A DNA stretch of 25,019 bases from Chara braunii (taxonomy: Eukaryota > Streptophyta > Charophyceae > Charales > Characeae). The stretch covers positions 906,532 through 931,550 of the forward strand of contig BFEA01000502.1 in assembly GCA_003427395.1 (NCBI GenBank), in the 5' to 3' direction. Positions 10,549-19,800 of this stretch are shown one piece after another. The first letter of the stretch is position 1, and each line of letters begins with the position of its first letter. The notes beneath the pieces were generated by a model. It saw only the letters and a list, made by a program, of their open reading frames with translations, made no database searches and was not told the origin of the DNA. A program made the translations under genes and the position numbers.

Positions 10549-10623
10549 GGAGGTATGGTTGAGTGGCTGAAGGCATTGGTTTGCTGGGAAAGGTCTCCGG
10601 TTCAAGTCCGGTCGTAAGCTCCG
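10549..10623 (+). pseudogene. trnS: tRNA-Ser (GCU)-like, variable arm missing
   Basis: GGAGGTATGGTTGAGTGGCT is a typical class II tRNA-Ser start, followed by GGTTTGCT (anticodon GCU) and a good T arm (TCCGG-TTCAAGT-CCGGT). The total length is only about 75 nt. The long variable arm that serine tRNAs carry is absent, the 3' anticodon stem does not pair, and the acceptor pairs only over GGAG/CTCC. An internal deletion in a former trnS-GCU explains this. It is probably non-functional. Confidence 0.7.
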
Positions 10624-10649
10624 TCTTAAATTAAAAAAGAGATATATAT

Positions 10650-11108
10650 ATGACTAAAACCAAACAAATAAAAAATTTGACTTTCAATTTCGGACCTCAA
10701 CACCCAACTGCTCATGGTGTTTTAAGATTAGTTTTAGAAATGAATGGAGAAGTGGTGGAACGTGCAGAATCACATATTGGTTTACTTCATAGAGGTACGG
10801 AAAAATTAATTGAATATAAAACCTATCTACAAGCTTTGCCTTATTTTGATCGATTAGATTATGTTTCTATGATGACACAGGAACATGCTTACTCTTTAGC
10901 TGTAGAAAAAATTTGTAATTGTGAAGTACCATTACGAGCTCGATATATACGAGTGTTATTTTGTGAGAGTTCCCGGATCTTAAATCATCTACTTGCATTA
11001 ACCACCCATGCTATGGATGTAGGAGCATTAACCCCTTTTCTTTGGGTTTTTGAAGAACGAGAAAATTTGTTAGAATTTTATGAAAGAGTTTCGGGAGCAA
11101 GAATGCAT
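10650..11108 (+). pseudogene. nad7: nad7 5' part (complex I 49-kDa subunit), truncated
   Basis: Nad7 is the 49-kDa core subunit of complex I, near the quinone site. Starting at ATG 10650, about 153 residues match the family: [20 protein letters not shown] at the N-terminus, [46 protein letters not shown], and [11 protein letters not shown]. After ARMH (position 11108) the frame continues 20 codons to a TGA but no longer resembles Nad7, which normally has nearly 400 residues. This is therefore an intron boundary or a breakpoint. I see no GTGYG group II start at the edge, so a breakpoint is favoured. Some substitutions at conserved sites (for example S in AESHIGLL) suggest decay. Confidence 0.9.
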
Positions 11109-11206
11109 GTTAATCTAATCATAAATAATTTGACCTATTTTTGTAAAATCTTATCTAAGATAAATTTCTGACAAGTTGCTTATAGAGTTTAGAAGTTGTT
11201 GAAATA

Positions 11207-11513
11207 TCCGGAAATCCATACGGTGAAAGATTGCAGAGCATTCCAAAAACTTAAAGTAGTTTTCCCAACCTGAAATCAACGGAACCAAAACACTGATGGA
11301 ATTAGCACAGCCAGGAAATCAAATTCTCGGAAAAATTCTCCGGAAATCCATACGGTGAAAGATTGCAGAGCATTCTGAAAACTTAAAGTAGTTTCCCCAA
11401 CCTGAAATCAACGGAACCAAAGCACTGATGAGTCGGTGTACAGCGGAACCTTTGTGAGATTGTATTACAAAACGAGTTTGCGAAAGAAGTGTTTTCTGTG
11501 AAAGAAAGCCCAA
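11207..11513 (-). pseudogene. Group II intron maturase C-terminal (domain X) fragment with tandem duplication
   Basis: On the minus strand the frame at 11513-11319 reads SHKGSAVHRLIS, LVPLISGWGNYFKFSE and FHRMDFRRI, the pattern of the maturase-specific domain near the C-terminus of group II intron proteins. The last about 93 bp occurs twice, at 11339-11430 and 11207-11299 (132-bp offset). The second copy again encodes LVPLISGWENYFKF and FHRMDFR. It is a remnant, oriented opposite to nad7, so it cannot belong to a nad7 intron in sense orientation. Confidence 0.72.
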
Positions 11514-11663
11514 AAAAAAGCTACAAAAAACGAAGTTTTAATAACAAATCTTGACGTAACACATTTTCATAATGAAAACGGAGTCTATTTTGCATGTTTG
11601 AAAATCTGCCTTTTTTATTTAATTTAAATTACATAAGGTGCCATTGAGATTATTTTCAAATAG
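11514..11663. other. AT-rich spacer inside mitochondrial block
   Basis: No gene seen. It is AT-rich with A and T runs, and is probably mitochondrial spacer or decayed rps11 5' sequence. Confidence 0.4.
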
Positions 11664-11795
11664 CGTTTTTTTCGTAGTTCATGTGTCACACAACCTAAAA
11701 TTCTCGTACCAATAGGCAAACCATTATTGATTAAAGGCGATGTAACTCCAACGCCACATAACGGATGTCGTCCTCCTAAGAAACGCCGCGTATAA
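11664..11795 (+). pseudogene. rps11: rps11 3' end (mitochondrial ribosomal protein S11)
   Basis: S11 binds 16S-type rRNA in the small-subunit platform. The frame ends in [19 protein letters not shown] and stop TAA at 11793-11795. This is the hallmark C-terminus of bacterial and organellar S11 ([12 protein letters not shown]-basic tail). Only about 35 residues upstream are open, back to an in-frame TAG at 11661. The rest of the gene is missing or scrambled. Confidence 0.8.
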
Positions 11796-11916
11796 TATCA
11801 TATCATCGCTTCTTAGGATTGGCAGAGGCACGAACGAAGGAAGTGCTGGCGAGCCTCTGCCGCAAACTCTTTTCTGTCCTATCCCGTTGCTAGTGGGACC
11901 ATTCTCCTGGGGCCAA

Positions 11917-12066
11917 GTCTCACTAGCAGCGTTGGGCTACTGCAACGCCGGAATCCGGATTCTTTTGCGGAGATATGCAGAAATGGGGTTGAGTTTCCTA
12001 AACTCAATGTCTCCACAAACACGTCCAGATTCATGCGTGGAGGTAGCTCAACGCTGCTAATGGGAC
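11917..12066. mobile_element. Fold-back (MITE-like) element, family GGTCCCACT, copy 1
   Basis: The ends GTCTCACTAGCAGCGTTG (11917-11934) and CAACGCTGCTAATGGGAC (12049-12066) are inverted repeats matching at 16 of 18 positions. The interior contains CACAAACACGTCCAGATTCA (12014-12033), which recurs exactly in copy 2. An extra orphan arm, GTTGCTAGTGGGACC, lies just left at about 11886-11900. No coding capacity, so it is non-autonomous if mobile. Confidence 0.65.
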
Positions 12067-12125
12067 TGATACCACGCTAGGGTGTGGGGGCGCAGCCAGG
12101 ACGGTGGTGGCCAGGCGACCAGCCC

Positions 12126-12248
12126 AATTCCAAGATAAAAAAAAAAAAAAAAAGGAGGATGGCGATGTATTTTTCTATGTTCTAACGAAGGATTCGGTCT
12201 CAACTGGGCTCGTTTGGAATGAAATTCCAAGGTAAAAAAAAAAAAAAA
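12126..12248. repeat. Two A-runs each preceded by AATTCCAAGRT
   Basis: AATTCCAAGAT plus 17 A (12126-12153) and AATTCCAAGGT plus 15 A (12223-12248) enclose a short segment carrying one copy of the 58-bp fold-back repeat. It looks like a local tandem duplication or two A-tailed insertions side by side. Confidence 0.5.
12164..12202 (+). repeat. ATGTTCTAAAGAAGGATTC repeat, copy a (diverged)
   Basis: It shares the core ATGTTCTAA.GAAGGATTC.GTCTCA with the better copies at 12911-13043 and 22273-22330. Confidence 0.55.
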
Positions 12249-12317
12249 CATGACCCAGTCCATGGGCCTCGCTCCGCTACTGTAGTCGTGACATGAACAA
12301 AAGACAAAAATCATGGC

Positions 12318-12355
12318 GGTGTATCTTTATGTGTTCTAGGGAAAGATTCACTATC
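12318..12355 (+). repeat. ATGTTCTAAAGAAGGATTC repeat, copy b (diverged)
   Basis: It carries GTGTATCTTTATGTGTTCTA and GGAAAGATTCA, the same order as the other copies. Like copy a it is preceded by ATGGCGRTGTAT. Confidence 0.5.
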
Positions 12356-12493
12356 GCACATTTCGAGAGTAGTAGGGCGAGGTCGATGTAGCTGGATGGA
12401 TGGGGCGCACGTGTGTAAAAAATATTTTTTTTGGGCCCAATTCCGGTTCCGGCCCGACTGCCCAAGGCTAGATACGACCTCGGCCCGGGGCGA

Positions 12494-12618
12494 GGTCCCA
12501 CTACCGGTAGCAAAGAGGTGGAGTAAGCACCTAAACCAATCGCGATTTTCGGTACCTCTTCACAAACACGTCCAGATTCAGGCGCCAAATCCAAGCCTCT
12601 TTGCTAGGTAGTGGGACC
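12494..12618. mobile_element. Fold-back (MITE-like) element, family GGTCCCACT, copy 2
   Basis: Inverted ends GGTCCCACTACC...TAGCAAAGAGG (12494-12518) and CCTCTTTGCTAGGTAGTGGGACC spread over 12596-12618 pair apart from a two-base insertion. The 20-bp interior block at 12561-12580 is identical to that of copy 1, showing both belong to one family despite different inner stem sequences. Confidence 0.7.
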
Positions 12619-12691
12619 AGGCCACTGAGTAGAGAAACGCAGAAAAGACCATCACTGCCGTTGTGCGCGAGATGTCAACCTCCGGGGGCTA

Positions 12692-12776
12692 GGTCCCACT
12701 TACACGAATTAAGCGACATTTACCGTAGATTGCAAAGATCAACGGCCAGAATCTCTTAATCCGTGCAAGTGGGACC
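12692..12776. mobile_element. Fold-back (MITE-like) element, family GGTCCCACT, copy 3
   Basis: The 22-bp ends at 12692-12713 (GGTCCCACTTACACGAATTA and on) and 12755-12776 (…CCGTGCAAGTGGGACC) match as inverted repeats except at three positions. The outer flanks of the copies also resemble each other (GGGGCCAA / TTGGCCCGGG), so the true termini may reach a few bases further out. Confidence 0.68.
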
Positions 12777-12910
12777 TTGGCCCGGGCTGTAATCAAGAAG
12801 GACCACCACTGCTTCCCCCAAACACAACGCACCGTGGTAACGAATATACACAAGCTGCCATGTTTCCTGTCCGATGCAGCCAAAATGAGGGTGCGTTATG
12901 TTCGGGGGAA

Positions 12911-13043
12911 GACTGTATCTTCCCATGTTCTAAAGAAGGATTCAGTCTCATTTTGCACGGTCAGAGAGTAGCACCAGAGGCAAAATGAGACTGAACACTG
13001 TATTTTTCCATGTTCTAAAGAAGGATTCAGTCAGACTCATTTT
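12911..13043 (+). repeat. Palindromic ~58-bp repeat, copies c and d in tandem (85-bp step)
   Basis: The core CCATGTTCTAAAGAAGG occurs at 12923 and again at 13008. Copy d runs from CAAAATGAGACTGAA (12981) to TTCAGTCAGACTCATTTT (13043), so its ends are inverted repeats. The right end of copy c, TTCAGTCTCATTTTGC (12941-12956), is also a perfect 16-bp inverted repeat of 12980-12995. The downstream motif CAATGTAAAGAACGG (from 13081) is shared with copy e near 22350, so the repeat unit is longer than the palindrome alone. Confidence 0.7.
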
Positions 13044-13065
13044 CCACAGTAGGATAGTAGCACCA

Positions 13066-14773
13066 CCTCCGTCGATCCCCCAATGTAAAGAACGGTTGGA
13101 TAATCGGTTCCTAACTTCCCACACTGGAAGAGTAAAAGAACAGAAACGGGGGCCCGCCGGTGGACGGACCGGCACGTGACCTCAACGGCGCTCCATCGCC
13201 GGCGCTGTTTGCGTGGCTCGTGCTAGGTTGCTTCGTTTTTCCATAGCTATCCTGCCTTCTCTCCGTAGGGAAGAAGGTTATGAGGAGGAGTTAATCCCAA
13301 CACTTGGTTTTCACCGAGTTGGTAACTTCGTCCTCGTGGAGACCATCGTCCCCGTTCCCAGACACTATTACCAGAACTATCCAGAGTTACCAGCGTAACG
13401 CCCCGCGGGGCGTTCCGCTACAGTTATTCACCCAAGTACATTCGGAATGCTTGTAACAACGTCGACGCCTCTGATCCTCAGGAGTTACTGAAGCCTGCCG
13501 AACTGCCGCTTTCCTTTTCTGTCAAAGAACACATCCAGGTTCTCCTTGGCCAGGTCTCCAACCAGTGGTGAGAGTGACGCTTTCTCTCCTCCAACAGGAG
13601 GAAGGAAGGCCCGCCGATAGTAACCTAATCTCCCCTCCCTTTCCCCCTATCATCTCCCTTTCCTGCCCGCATTCACTCACATTTTTCTTCTGACTCGCCT
13701 TCAGGGCTAAGGAGACTACATTCCTCACTAATATTACTATAAACAGTATCCCCAACCCTCCTGGCGTGTCTCTTACTGCCCCCCCTGGGTATGATATAAA
13801 TCATGTCTCAATTGACGACTTTTGTCCCTTCTTTCGCTCCTTATACATTCACCCCCTTCCCCTTATTCCCCTAATTATTACTTTCCCATCCTGGCATACA
13901 ACTCCAGGCCACACACTTCCTTTTCCTTTCCCGATTAGCCAGTTTCGCGATTGGGAACATAATTATTCTTCCCCTCAGATAATACTAAATTCAGTATCCC
14001 CCAGCCCACTCATTGGTTGTTCCCGCTGCCCTCCCTCATTTGGACATAAAGTCCGTACTTTTGAGTAATACTTTTCTTTCGATTCATTTAGACGCACCTC
14101 CTCCTCACCGCTCCCTACTCCAACTTCCACCACCTGCGCATTATAATTTCAGTCGATAATCCCGAATAAGACCGTACCCCCCACTGCTTCCCCAAAACCG
14201 GTCTACATCCATAACTGTAACCAACAGCCCGTATAGTATGGTCCCACCCTACTCGTACGAAGCAAACTCATGCCAATTTCTCCCACCCGTATTGGCTCCC
14301 GGCGTAGTCTCTGAAGCCCTGATCCCGCCCCTTCGGACCCACTCACCCGTCCACTTCCTTTGTCCTTTTCTGTGTAATAGTATTACCGGAAATCGCCCGA
14401 CAGCGACGCTTTCTGCTCTGCCGAGATACGGTACATAGACCCGTCCAAACCCGCCCGACGCGGAAGCGGCCCAGACACAATAACGCTCCGCTGTCGGTCC
14501 TTCCCTGTTTTCCCTCATTCTGTTACTTTTGTTTCGATTCGCCCCTCGCCTCCTGTTCAGCACCCTAACTCATCCAACCCCACCCCTGAAGTCCTTATCC
14601 TCCCATAGATACCCCACCCGCTCTTGGTCTACTCTAAGTTAATTTACCCACAACAGTTCGCCACTTTCCAGTTCCATTCCAACCCGACAGGTTTCCAGGC
14701 CGCTCTCAATAATAAACGATAATCTCTGACTCACTAATCACCCTGGTCGAAAGTATCTGAGACTCGCGTTGGA
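13066..14773. other. Pyrimidine-rich stretch, probable LINE-B 5' UTR; no gene recognised
   Basis: From about 13420 to 14700 the plus strand is strongly C/T-rich with clusters such as CCTCCTCCTC, right up to the LINE-B ORF1 start. That position suggests a LINE 5' UTR, but no boundary, promoter or TSD is visible. The small open frames here (for example 13213-13398, 61 codons) do not resemble a protein I know. Confidence 0.4.
13397..13414. repeat. 18-bp perfect palindrome
   Basis: AACGCCCCGCGGGGCGTT is its own reverse complement with no loop. It could be a dimeric protein-binding site or simply a recombination-prone palindrome. Confidence 0.85.
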
Positions 14774-14839
14774 GTGTTGTACCGCCGGCATTTTCACGAA
14801 GAAAGGAAAGGAAGGCACAAGCACGAGCAGGAACACAAA

Positions 14840-16897
14840 ATGGCCAACACCACTCACAGTGGAGAGGAATCCCAAAAACTCACAGAAATAATGAAGGGTT
14901 GGTCCATCGACCACGTATCACAAGATGTCTCAGAATACGTGGAAACAACGATCAATGAAGATGAAGATTGCATTGAAGTCAGACCGAATGAAACTTTCAA
15001 AAAAGCTCAGAACGAATTTCTGAAGCAGATGACAGTCTTGATTATTTTCCAAGGTGAAACAAAGAATTGGTCGAATGATAAGAAATTTAATTTAGTGCGA
15101 TACTTGGAGGAATTTGTAATGGCAGAGGAAGAGTTTGCCTCTGAAAAAGGAATAGCACATATGGAAGGCAAAGGTCAGATCACATACGTTGCGAAGAACA
15201 TGAAAGTGGTGCATTGGTTGCTGAACAACAAAAAAGAAATGAAATTCAAAGAAGGTAATAAATTGAATTTTGTCTTTTTTCGGCAATGGCTTCCCAAAGC
15301 AGAATGGCAGAGGAAAAGGGATGAGGATAAAAGAAATAACTATTGGGTGATGGCGATGCGTTTTCCCATCGCTGCTTCTGTCTACATCCGCACTGGACTG
15401 GAAATAGCGATGGGGAAAATCATCAACGAATTTCCCCCGATTGCTGACCCGAAGGACCCGAAGCTGGGCAATCTCAAATTTCAGCTCCACCCCAGCGTTG
15501 AAGAGTGTTTCAGATCCCGCTTGAAGGTATGGGATGACTCTGATTACTTAGTAGCTGATCTCGTGAACTCTAACACTCCGTGATGCACAAACTGCAACAG
15601 ATATGGCCACAAACAGGAGGAATGTCCGTTCTGCGACAATTGCAACAGGTATGGACACTCGTACGAAGATTGCAAAGCAGAGAGCTGAAACAACACAAGG
15701 AACAACTCTCCGCCCGGACGACAGTTCTCTCAGCCCAACTTTTCACCGTACCAGGGCACTTCCCAATCACGGAGGAGTTGCTGGGAGCACCAATCAACCT
15801 CGAACGCCACCCCTCATCAACAAGCTACCAGGAAGAAAGGCCCCCAGTGGAAACAAGGTAACGCCTTTCCAACAGGATCCTTTCAACCTGCTCCTGGATG
15901 GGGGAAATCAACCACAGGCACACCCCTCGGCTCCAAAACCGCAGGGGGAAGCAAACCTGCGTGGCGCCCCACTCAACCCCCTCATCATGGTGCACCTATT
16001 GGGATGGGCCCGGGGCATAGTGGCTACCAGGTACCCAGAGGCGGAGGGGTCATTCCGCCGGCCGCAGGATGTCATCCACAGAGTCCCAAGGGCGGAAATG
16101 GACTACCGGCGATTACTCAGGTAGGTGAGGATGAAAAACAGGGCCCCGATACAACGACCCCTGCACCGGTGGGCTCTGCTTTGAGCGCAATGATGGCAGC
16201 TGCAAAACCACAAAAGAAGCCTCGCACGGTGGACGAGAATATGGGTACAGTGGCACAGGAAGTTCATCACGCACAGACCCCCCAACTGTTGGGTCCGGTC
16301 ACCCCAACAGCCAGCCAGGACACACCGTATGTCCTAGCCCCATTGATCTTCAAGCAAAGCAATCAAGCCACCTTGTTGCTGTTTCAACAGACTGACAACA
16401 ACGATCTCTTTCTCCCCTCTCTCACAACCAGCACATTCCTCCACCCCAATGAATTTCTGAATTCTGCAAGGAAAATGCTGGATAAAAGATATTTCGTCAG
16501 ACCAATTTCAGCAATGCCATGTACCTCGACGTACAGAAAAGGGAAATCAGGCAAAACCCATCCCATTCTCAGCCTGTGCTTGGAAGCAGCCCAGGCCCCA
16601 GGCACTGATCCTCAGATGGTTGACAAGGGTTTGTTTTGGGCACCGGTCTCTTGGTTCAAAAGAAGCAACGTCAAAGAATGTTTCTTCCCTTCTTTGGGGG
16701 ACGGGATCCTGGGAGATGTAATCGCAGACTTGGACTCCCACATTCCAAAAGAACGTTCGGTTTTCTCAAAATTCATATTTGAATCCACAAAACTCCCGTG
16801 GGATGTACCGAGTCTGATCCAAGCCCAAAACACGAAGGGAATGCAACAAGAGCCTATCGAAGAAGGGCTGCAGGAGACTGCAGCAAATGGACGGTAG
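14840..16897 (+). pseudogene. LINE-B ORF1: gag-like protein with two CCHC knuckles (two stops)
   Basis: It would coat element RNA. ATG 14840 (MANTTHSGEE) in context AAAATGG is preferred over the in-frame ATG 22 codons upstream at 14774. The first 250 residues are charged and helix-rich, with a DUF4283-like part (YWVMAMRFPIAASVYI, GLEIAMGKIINEFPPIADP). Two CCHC zinc knuckles follow, CTNCNRYGHKQEEC (15584-15625) and CDNCNRYGHSYEDC (15632-15673). Next come a Gly/Pro/Gln-rich linker and a globular C-terminal domain of about 190 residues (16330-16890) that I cannot assign. In-frame TGA codons at 15581-15583 and 15686-15688 bracket the knuckles. Each is one C-to-T from CGA. Without them the frame is open over 685 codons. 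Confidence 0.87.
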
Positions 16898-19800
16898 ACT
16901 TTCAATCGCCTCCTGGAATGTAAGAGGATTGGTAGACAATAACGATAGGCAAAAAAGGGCGAGGGTAAAAAGCTGGATACATTCGTGCTGCATCTCGATC
17001 ATGTTGCTGCAGGAAACAAAGTTGAACAAAGAAAATCTCGCTTCCATGCCGGCATGGTGGAGCAGCCCTCAGCTTTGGGCCCCAGCCGAGGAGACGAGAG
17101 GGGGTACTGGTATCCTAATACACAAGAGACTAGCAAACATTATAACAGGAACCGGGTCGGACCCGGCAGGACATTGGTGCTGGGTAAAGTTGGAACTGAA
17201 CGGACAACTGTGGACTTTCCTCTCGGTCTACGTCCCCGCAGACCACTCCGGGAAGTCTGATTTTATAAATTCCATAAAGCAACTCATCCTCTCATCAGGG
17301 TACGTTATTGTGGGTGGGGACTGGAACACAGTCCCCAACCCGGAGATAGACTCCACCACACCTCTATCCCACCCTGGTGAATCAGCAGCACTCAACGACC
17401 TTATGATAGACCAATGTCTATTCGACCCCTTCCGGGTCCTCCATCAAAGTGAGATCTCTTACACATGGTCCTCTAATGTGGTCACAGAGAACAGTCCACT
17501 AACAATGCGCATGCTAGACCTATTCCTGATTAACGAACCTGTAGTACAATTGGTGAACAAGGCAGAAATTACCACACACCCCCTTTCAGACCACAAATCA
17601 ATCTCAATCTCCACGAACCTAGGCACCAATCTGTTTGCAAATGATGGATTATGGCTGGATAAAGGTTTAACACTCATCTCAAATCAACTTAATCTCATCT
17701 CTCGGGTGAAGGCGGTTAACCGCAAGTATAAGGAAATCCTCCTGAAAAGGAAGATTGAAAGTTTGGAGAAGAAAAACACTGAATCCTATTTTGTGCAGAT
17801 GGTCACACAGAAAAAAAAAGCAAGACTTCTACAAAAATGGCAAAACCTGCAGATCCAATATCATAACCTATGGGAGCACCGTAGACTAATAGATAAAATG
17901 CTCTTCACTGACAAGCTAAATGTTAGAACCTCTTCCTCCATTCCTCCCCTCACCTCTAGCAACATGATTACTACCCTCAACCATCCAGATGACCCCTCTC
18001 TTCCCCCAGCTAAAGACTCAACTAACTTATGCGAATATGTCAAAATTTTCTACCAGCAACTACTTACCTAAGAACCCCCCCCCAATGCTCCTATTGTTCC
18101 ACCTCATTTAGAAAACTTGGCAGTCCACATCCCAAATACTTTCTGATCAACAAGCATCCTCACTTGAATCCCCGATCACTCTCTCATAACTTACCACAGC
18201 GCTCAACAGTATGGTCAAAGGCAAGTGCCCAGGCCCGGATGGACTTCCAGTGGAGTTCTACCTCCGGTTCTGGACACTTCTTGCCCCGGACCTCCTCAGA
18301 GTATTCAACCATATCCTTAAGGACAACCCCCTCGGCCCAAATACCGCCGAAGGGATTATCACCCTTCTATATAAAAGGGGGGACAAAACTGACGTTCGAA
18401 ACTATAGACCTATCTCACTACTCAATGTTCACAGTAAAATTCTTGCTAAAACCCTAGCACTACGGATAAAACCCTTCCTTCACAAACTGGTACATCCTGA
18501 TCAATCCGGCTTTATACCGGGGAGACAGGTCCTAGATAATGTCATGACTATATCACAATCCATTGACTGGATTAATCAGCATAATATCAACAAAGCGGTA
18601 ATCCTAATAGATTTTCAGAAGGCCTGTGATAGAGTTAATTAAGATTTTGTTCAGGCAGCCCTAGAAAGAGTGGGCGTGGGCCCAAATTATAGAGCTTTCG
18701 TAAAAGCATTATATGGGGCCTCGTCAGACAGAGTTCTAGTGAACGGATTCCCTTCATCTCCATTTAAGGTCACTAGATCCCTGCGACAGGGGTGCCCACT
18801 AGCGCCATCCCTATTTGTGATCCAACTAGAAATTCTCCTCAACATGGTAAGGAACCACCCTGACTTTGAGGGGTTACAAATTTCCCCCGCATACTCTATT
18901 AAAGTATCAGCATTAGCGGATGACTTCTCCGCAATTTATGAAAACTCCATCCAATCCCTCTCAGCACTAGAGCAATGTCTCTCCATATACGAACTGGCGT
19001 CAGAAATGAGGGTTAGTTGGCAAAAATCAGTAGGCTAAGCCCTCACCCCAAAGGGAGAGCCTTTGGTCATGGATCTGGGCATAACCGTTAAACCCCGCGC
19101 GGCAGTCGAAAGATATTTGGGTATTCAGGTCTCCTTTGGGGACTCAGAGGCCATTCAAAATTCAATAATTGAGAACAGAATCAGAGACACATGCGCCAGC
19201 TGGTCCAAAAGCAAATTCTTGTCGATTTTCGGTAGAGCAATGGTGATTAACACTTTCATTTCTTCGAAACTGTGGTTTATTCTTTCCATATGTGCACTGC
19301 CAACAAACACAGCGACTAACATCAGGCGTTTCCTGTCTCGCTTTCTGTGGAAAGGAGACTCGAAGGCCCAATCAGTCCTATCCAAAATCAGTTGGTCCAA
19401 AATTACAGAAAAAAAAGAAAGATGGGGGACTGGGGGTTTTAGACCCGGAAGCCCAGAACAGGGCACTGCTGGCAAAATGGCCAGTCAGAGCTCTGACCTC
19501 AAAGGAGAAACAGCCTTGGATACTGCTGGCCCAAGTCTCCCTAGCAAATCAATGGAACCTGTCGGACCCTGAAGCTGTATGGCATGCCCTACTAATGAAA
19601 CCTTTCACAACCCGCCCCTCGACTAAAACATGGGAAGGGATTCTCAAGGCATGGGGGAAGATGCTTCCCCAACGCCTGGAGGAACCTTCCTCTGCTGAAG
19701 AAATTCGAAACTCCCGTCTGTTCGAAAATACAATGATCTGCAATCAAGCTGGATCCCCATTTTCAGTGCCTAAGGGTCCTGGCAACTTCGGCAGAAAGTG

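Larger units (their letters stand above)
9914..11795 (+). other. Mitochondrial-derived DNA block (NUMT or assembly join)
   Basis: Within less than 2 kb lie an intron tail, nad3, three organelle-type tRNA genes, nad7, a group II maturase fragment and rps11. These are all typical of plant or algal mitochondrial DNA, while both flanks are nuclear repeats. nad7 and rps11 are truncated and the maturase fragment is duplicated, which fits an integrated, rearranged copy. The two N bases of the window (10219, 10242) are both here. The left edge is approximate: a 52-codon open frame starting at 9914 and ending before 10092 has organelle-like A-rich codon use but I cannot name it. Confidence 0.85.

Noticed and set aside
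13213-13398. 61-codon open frame as a host gene
   Set aside because: No recognisable motif, and it lies in probable LINE 5' UTR sequence.
15584-15688. TGA recoding (readthrough or a changed code) in LINE-B ORF1
   Set aside because: Other stops in the same element are TAA and there are frameshifts as well, so ordinary decay explains them better.
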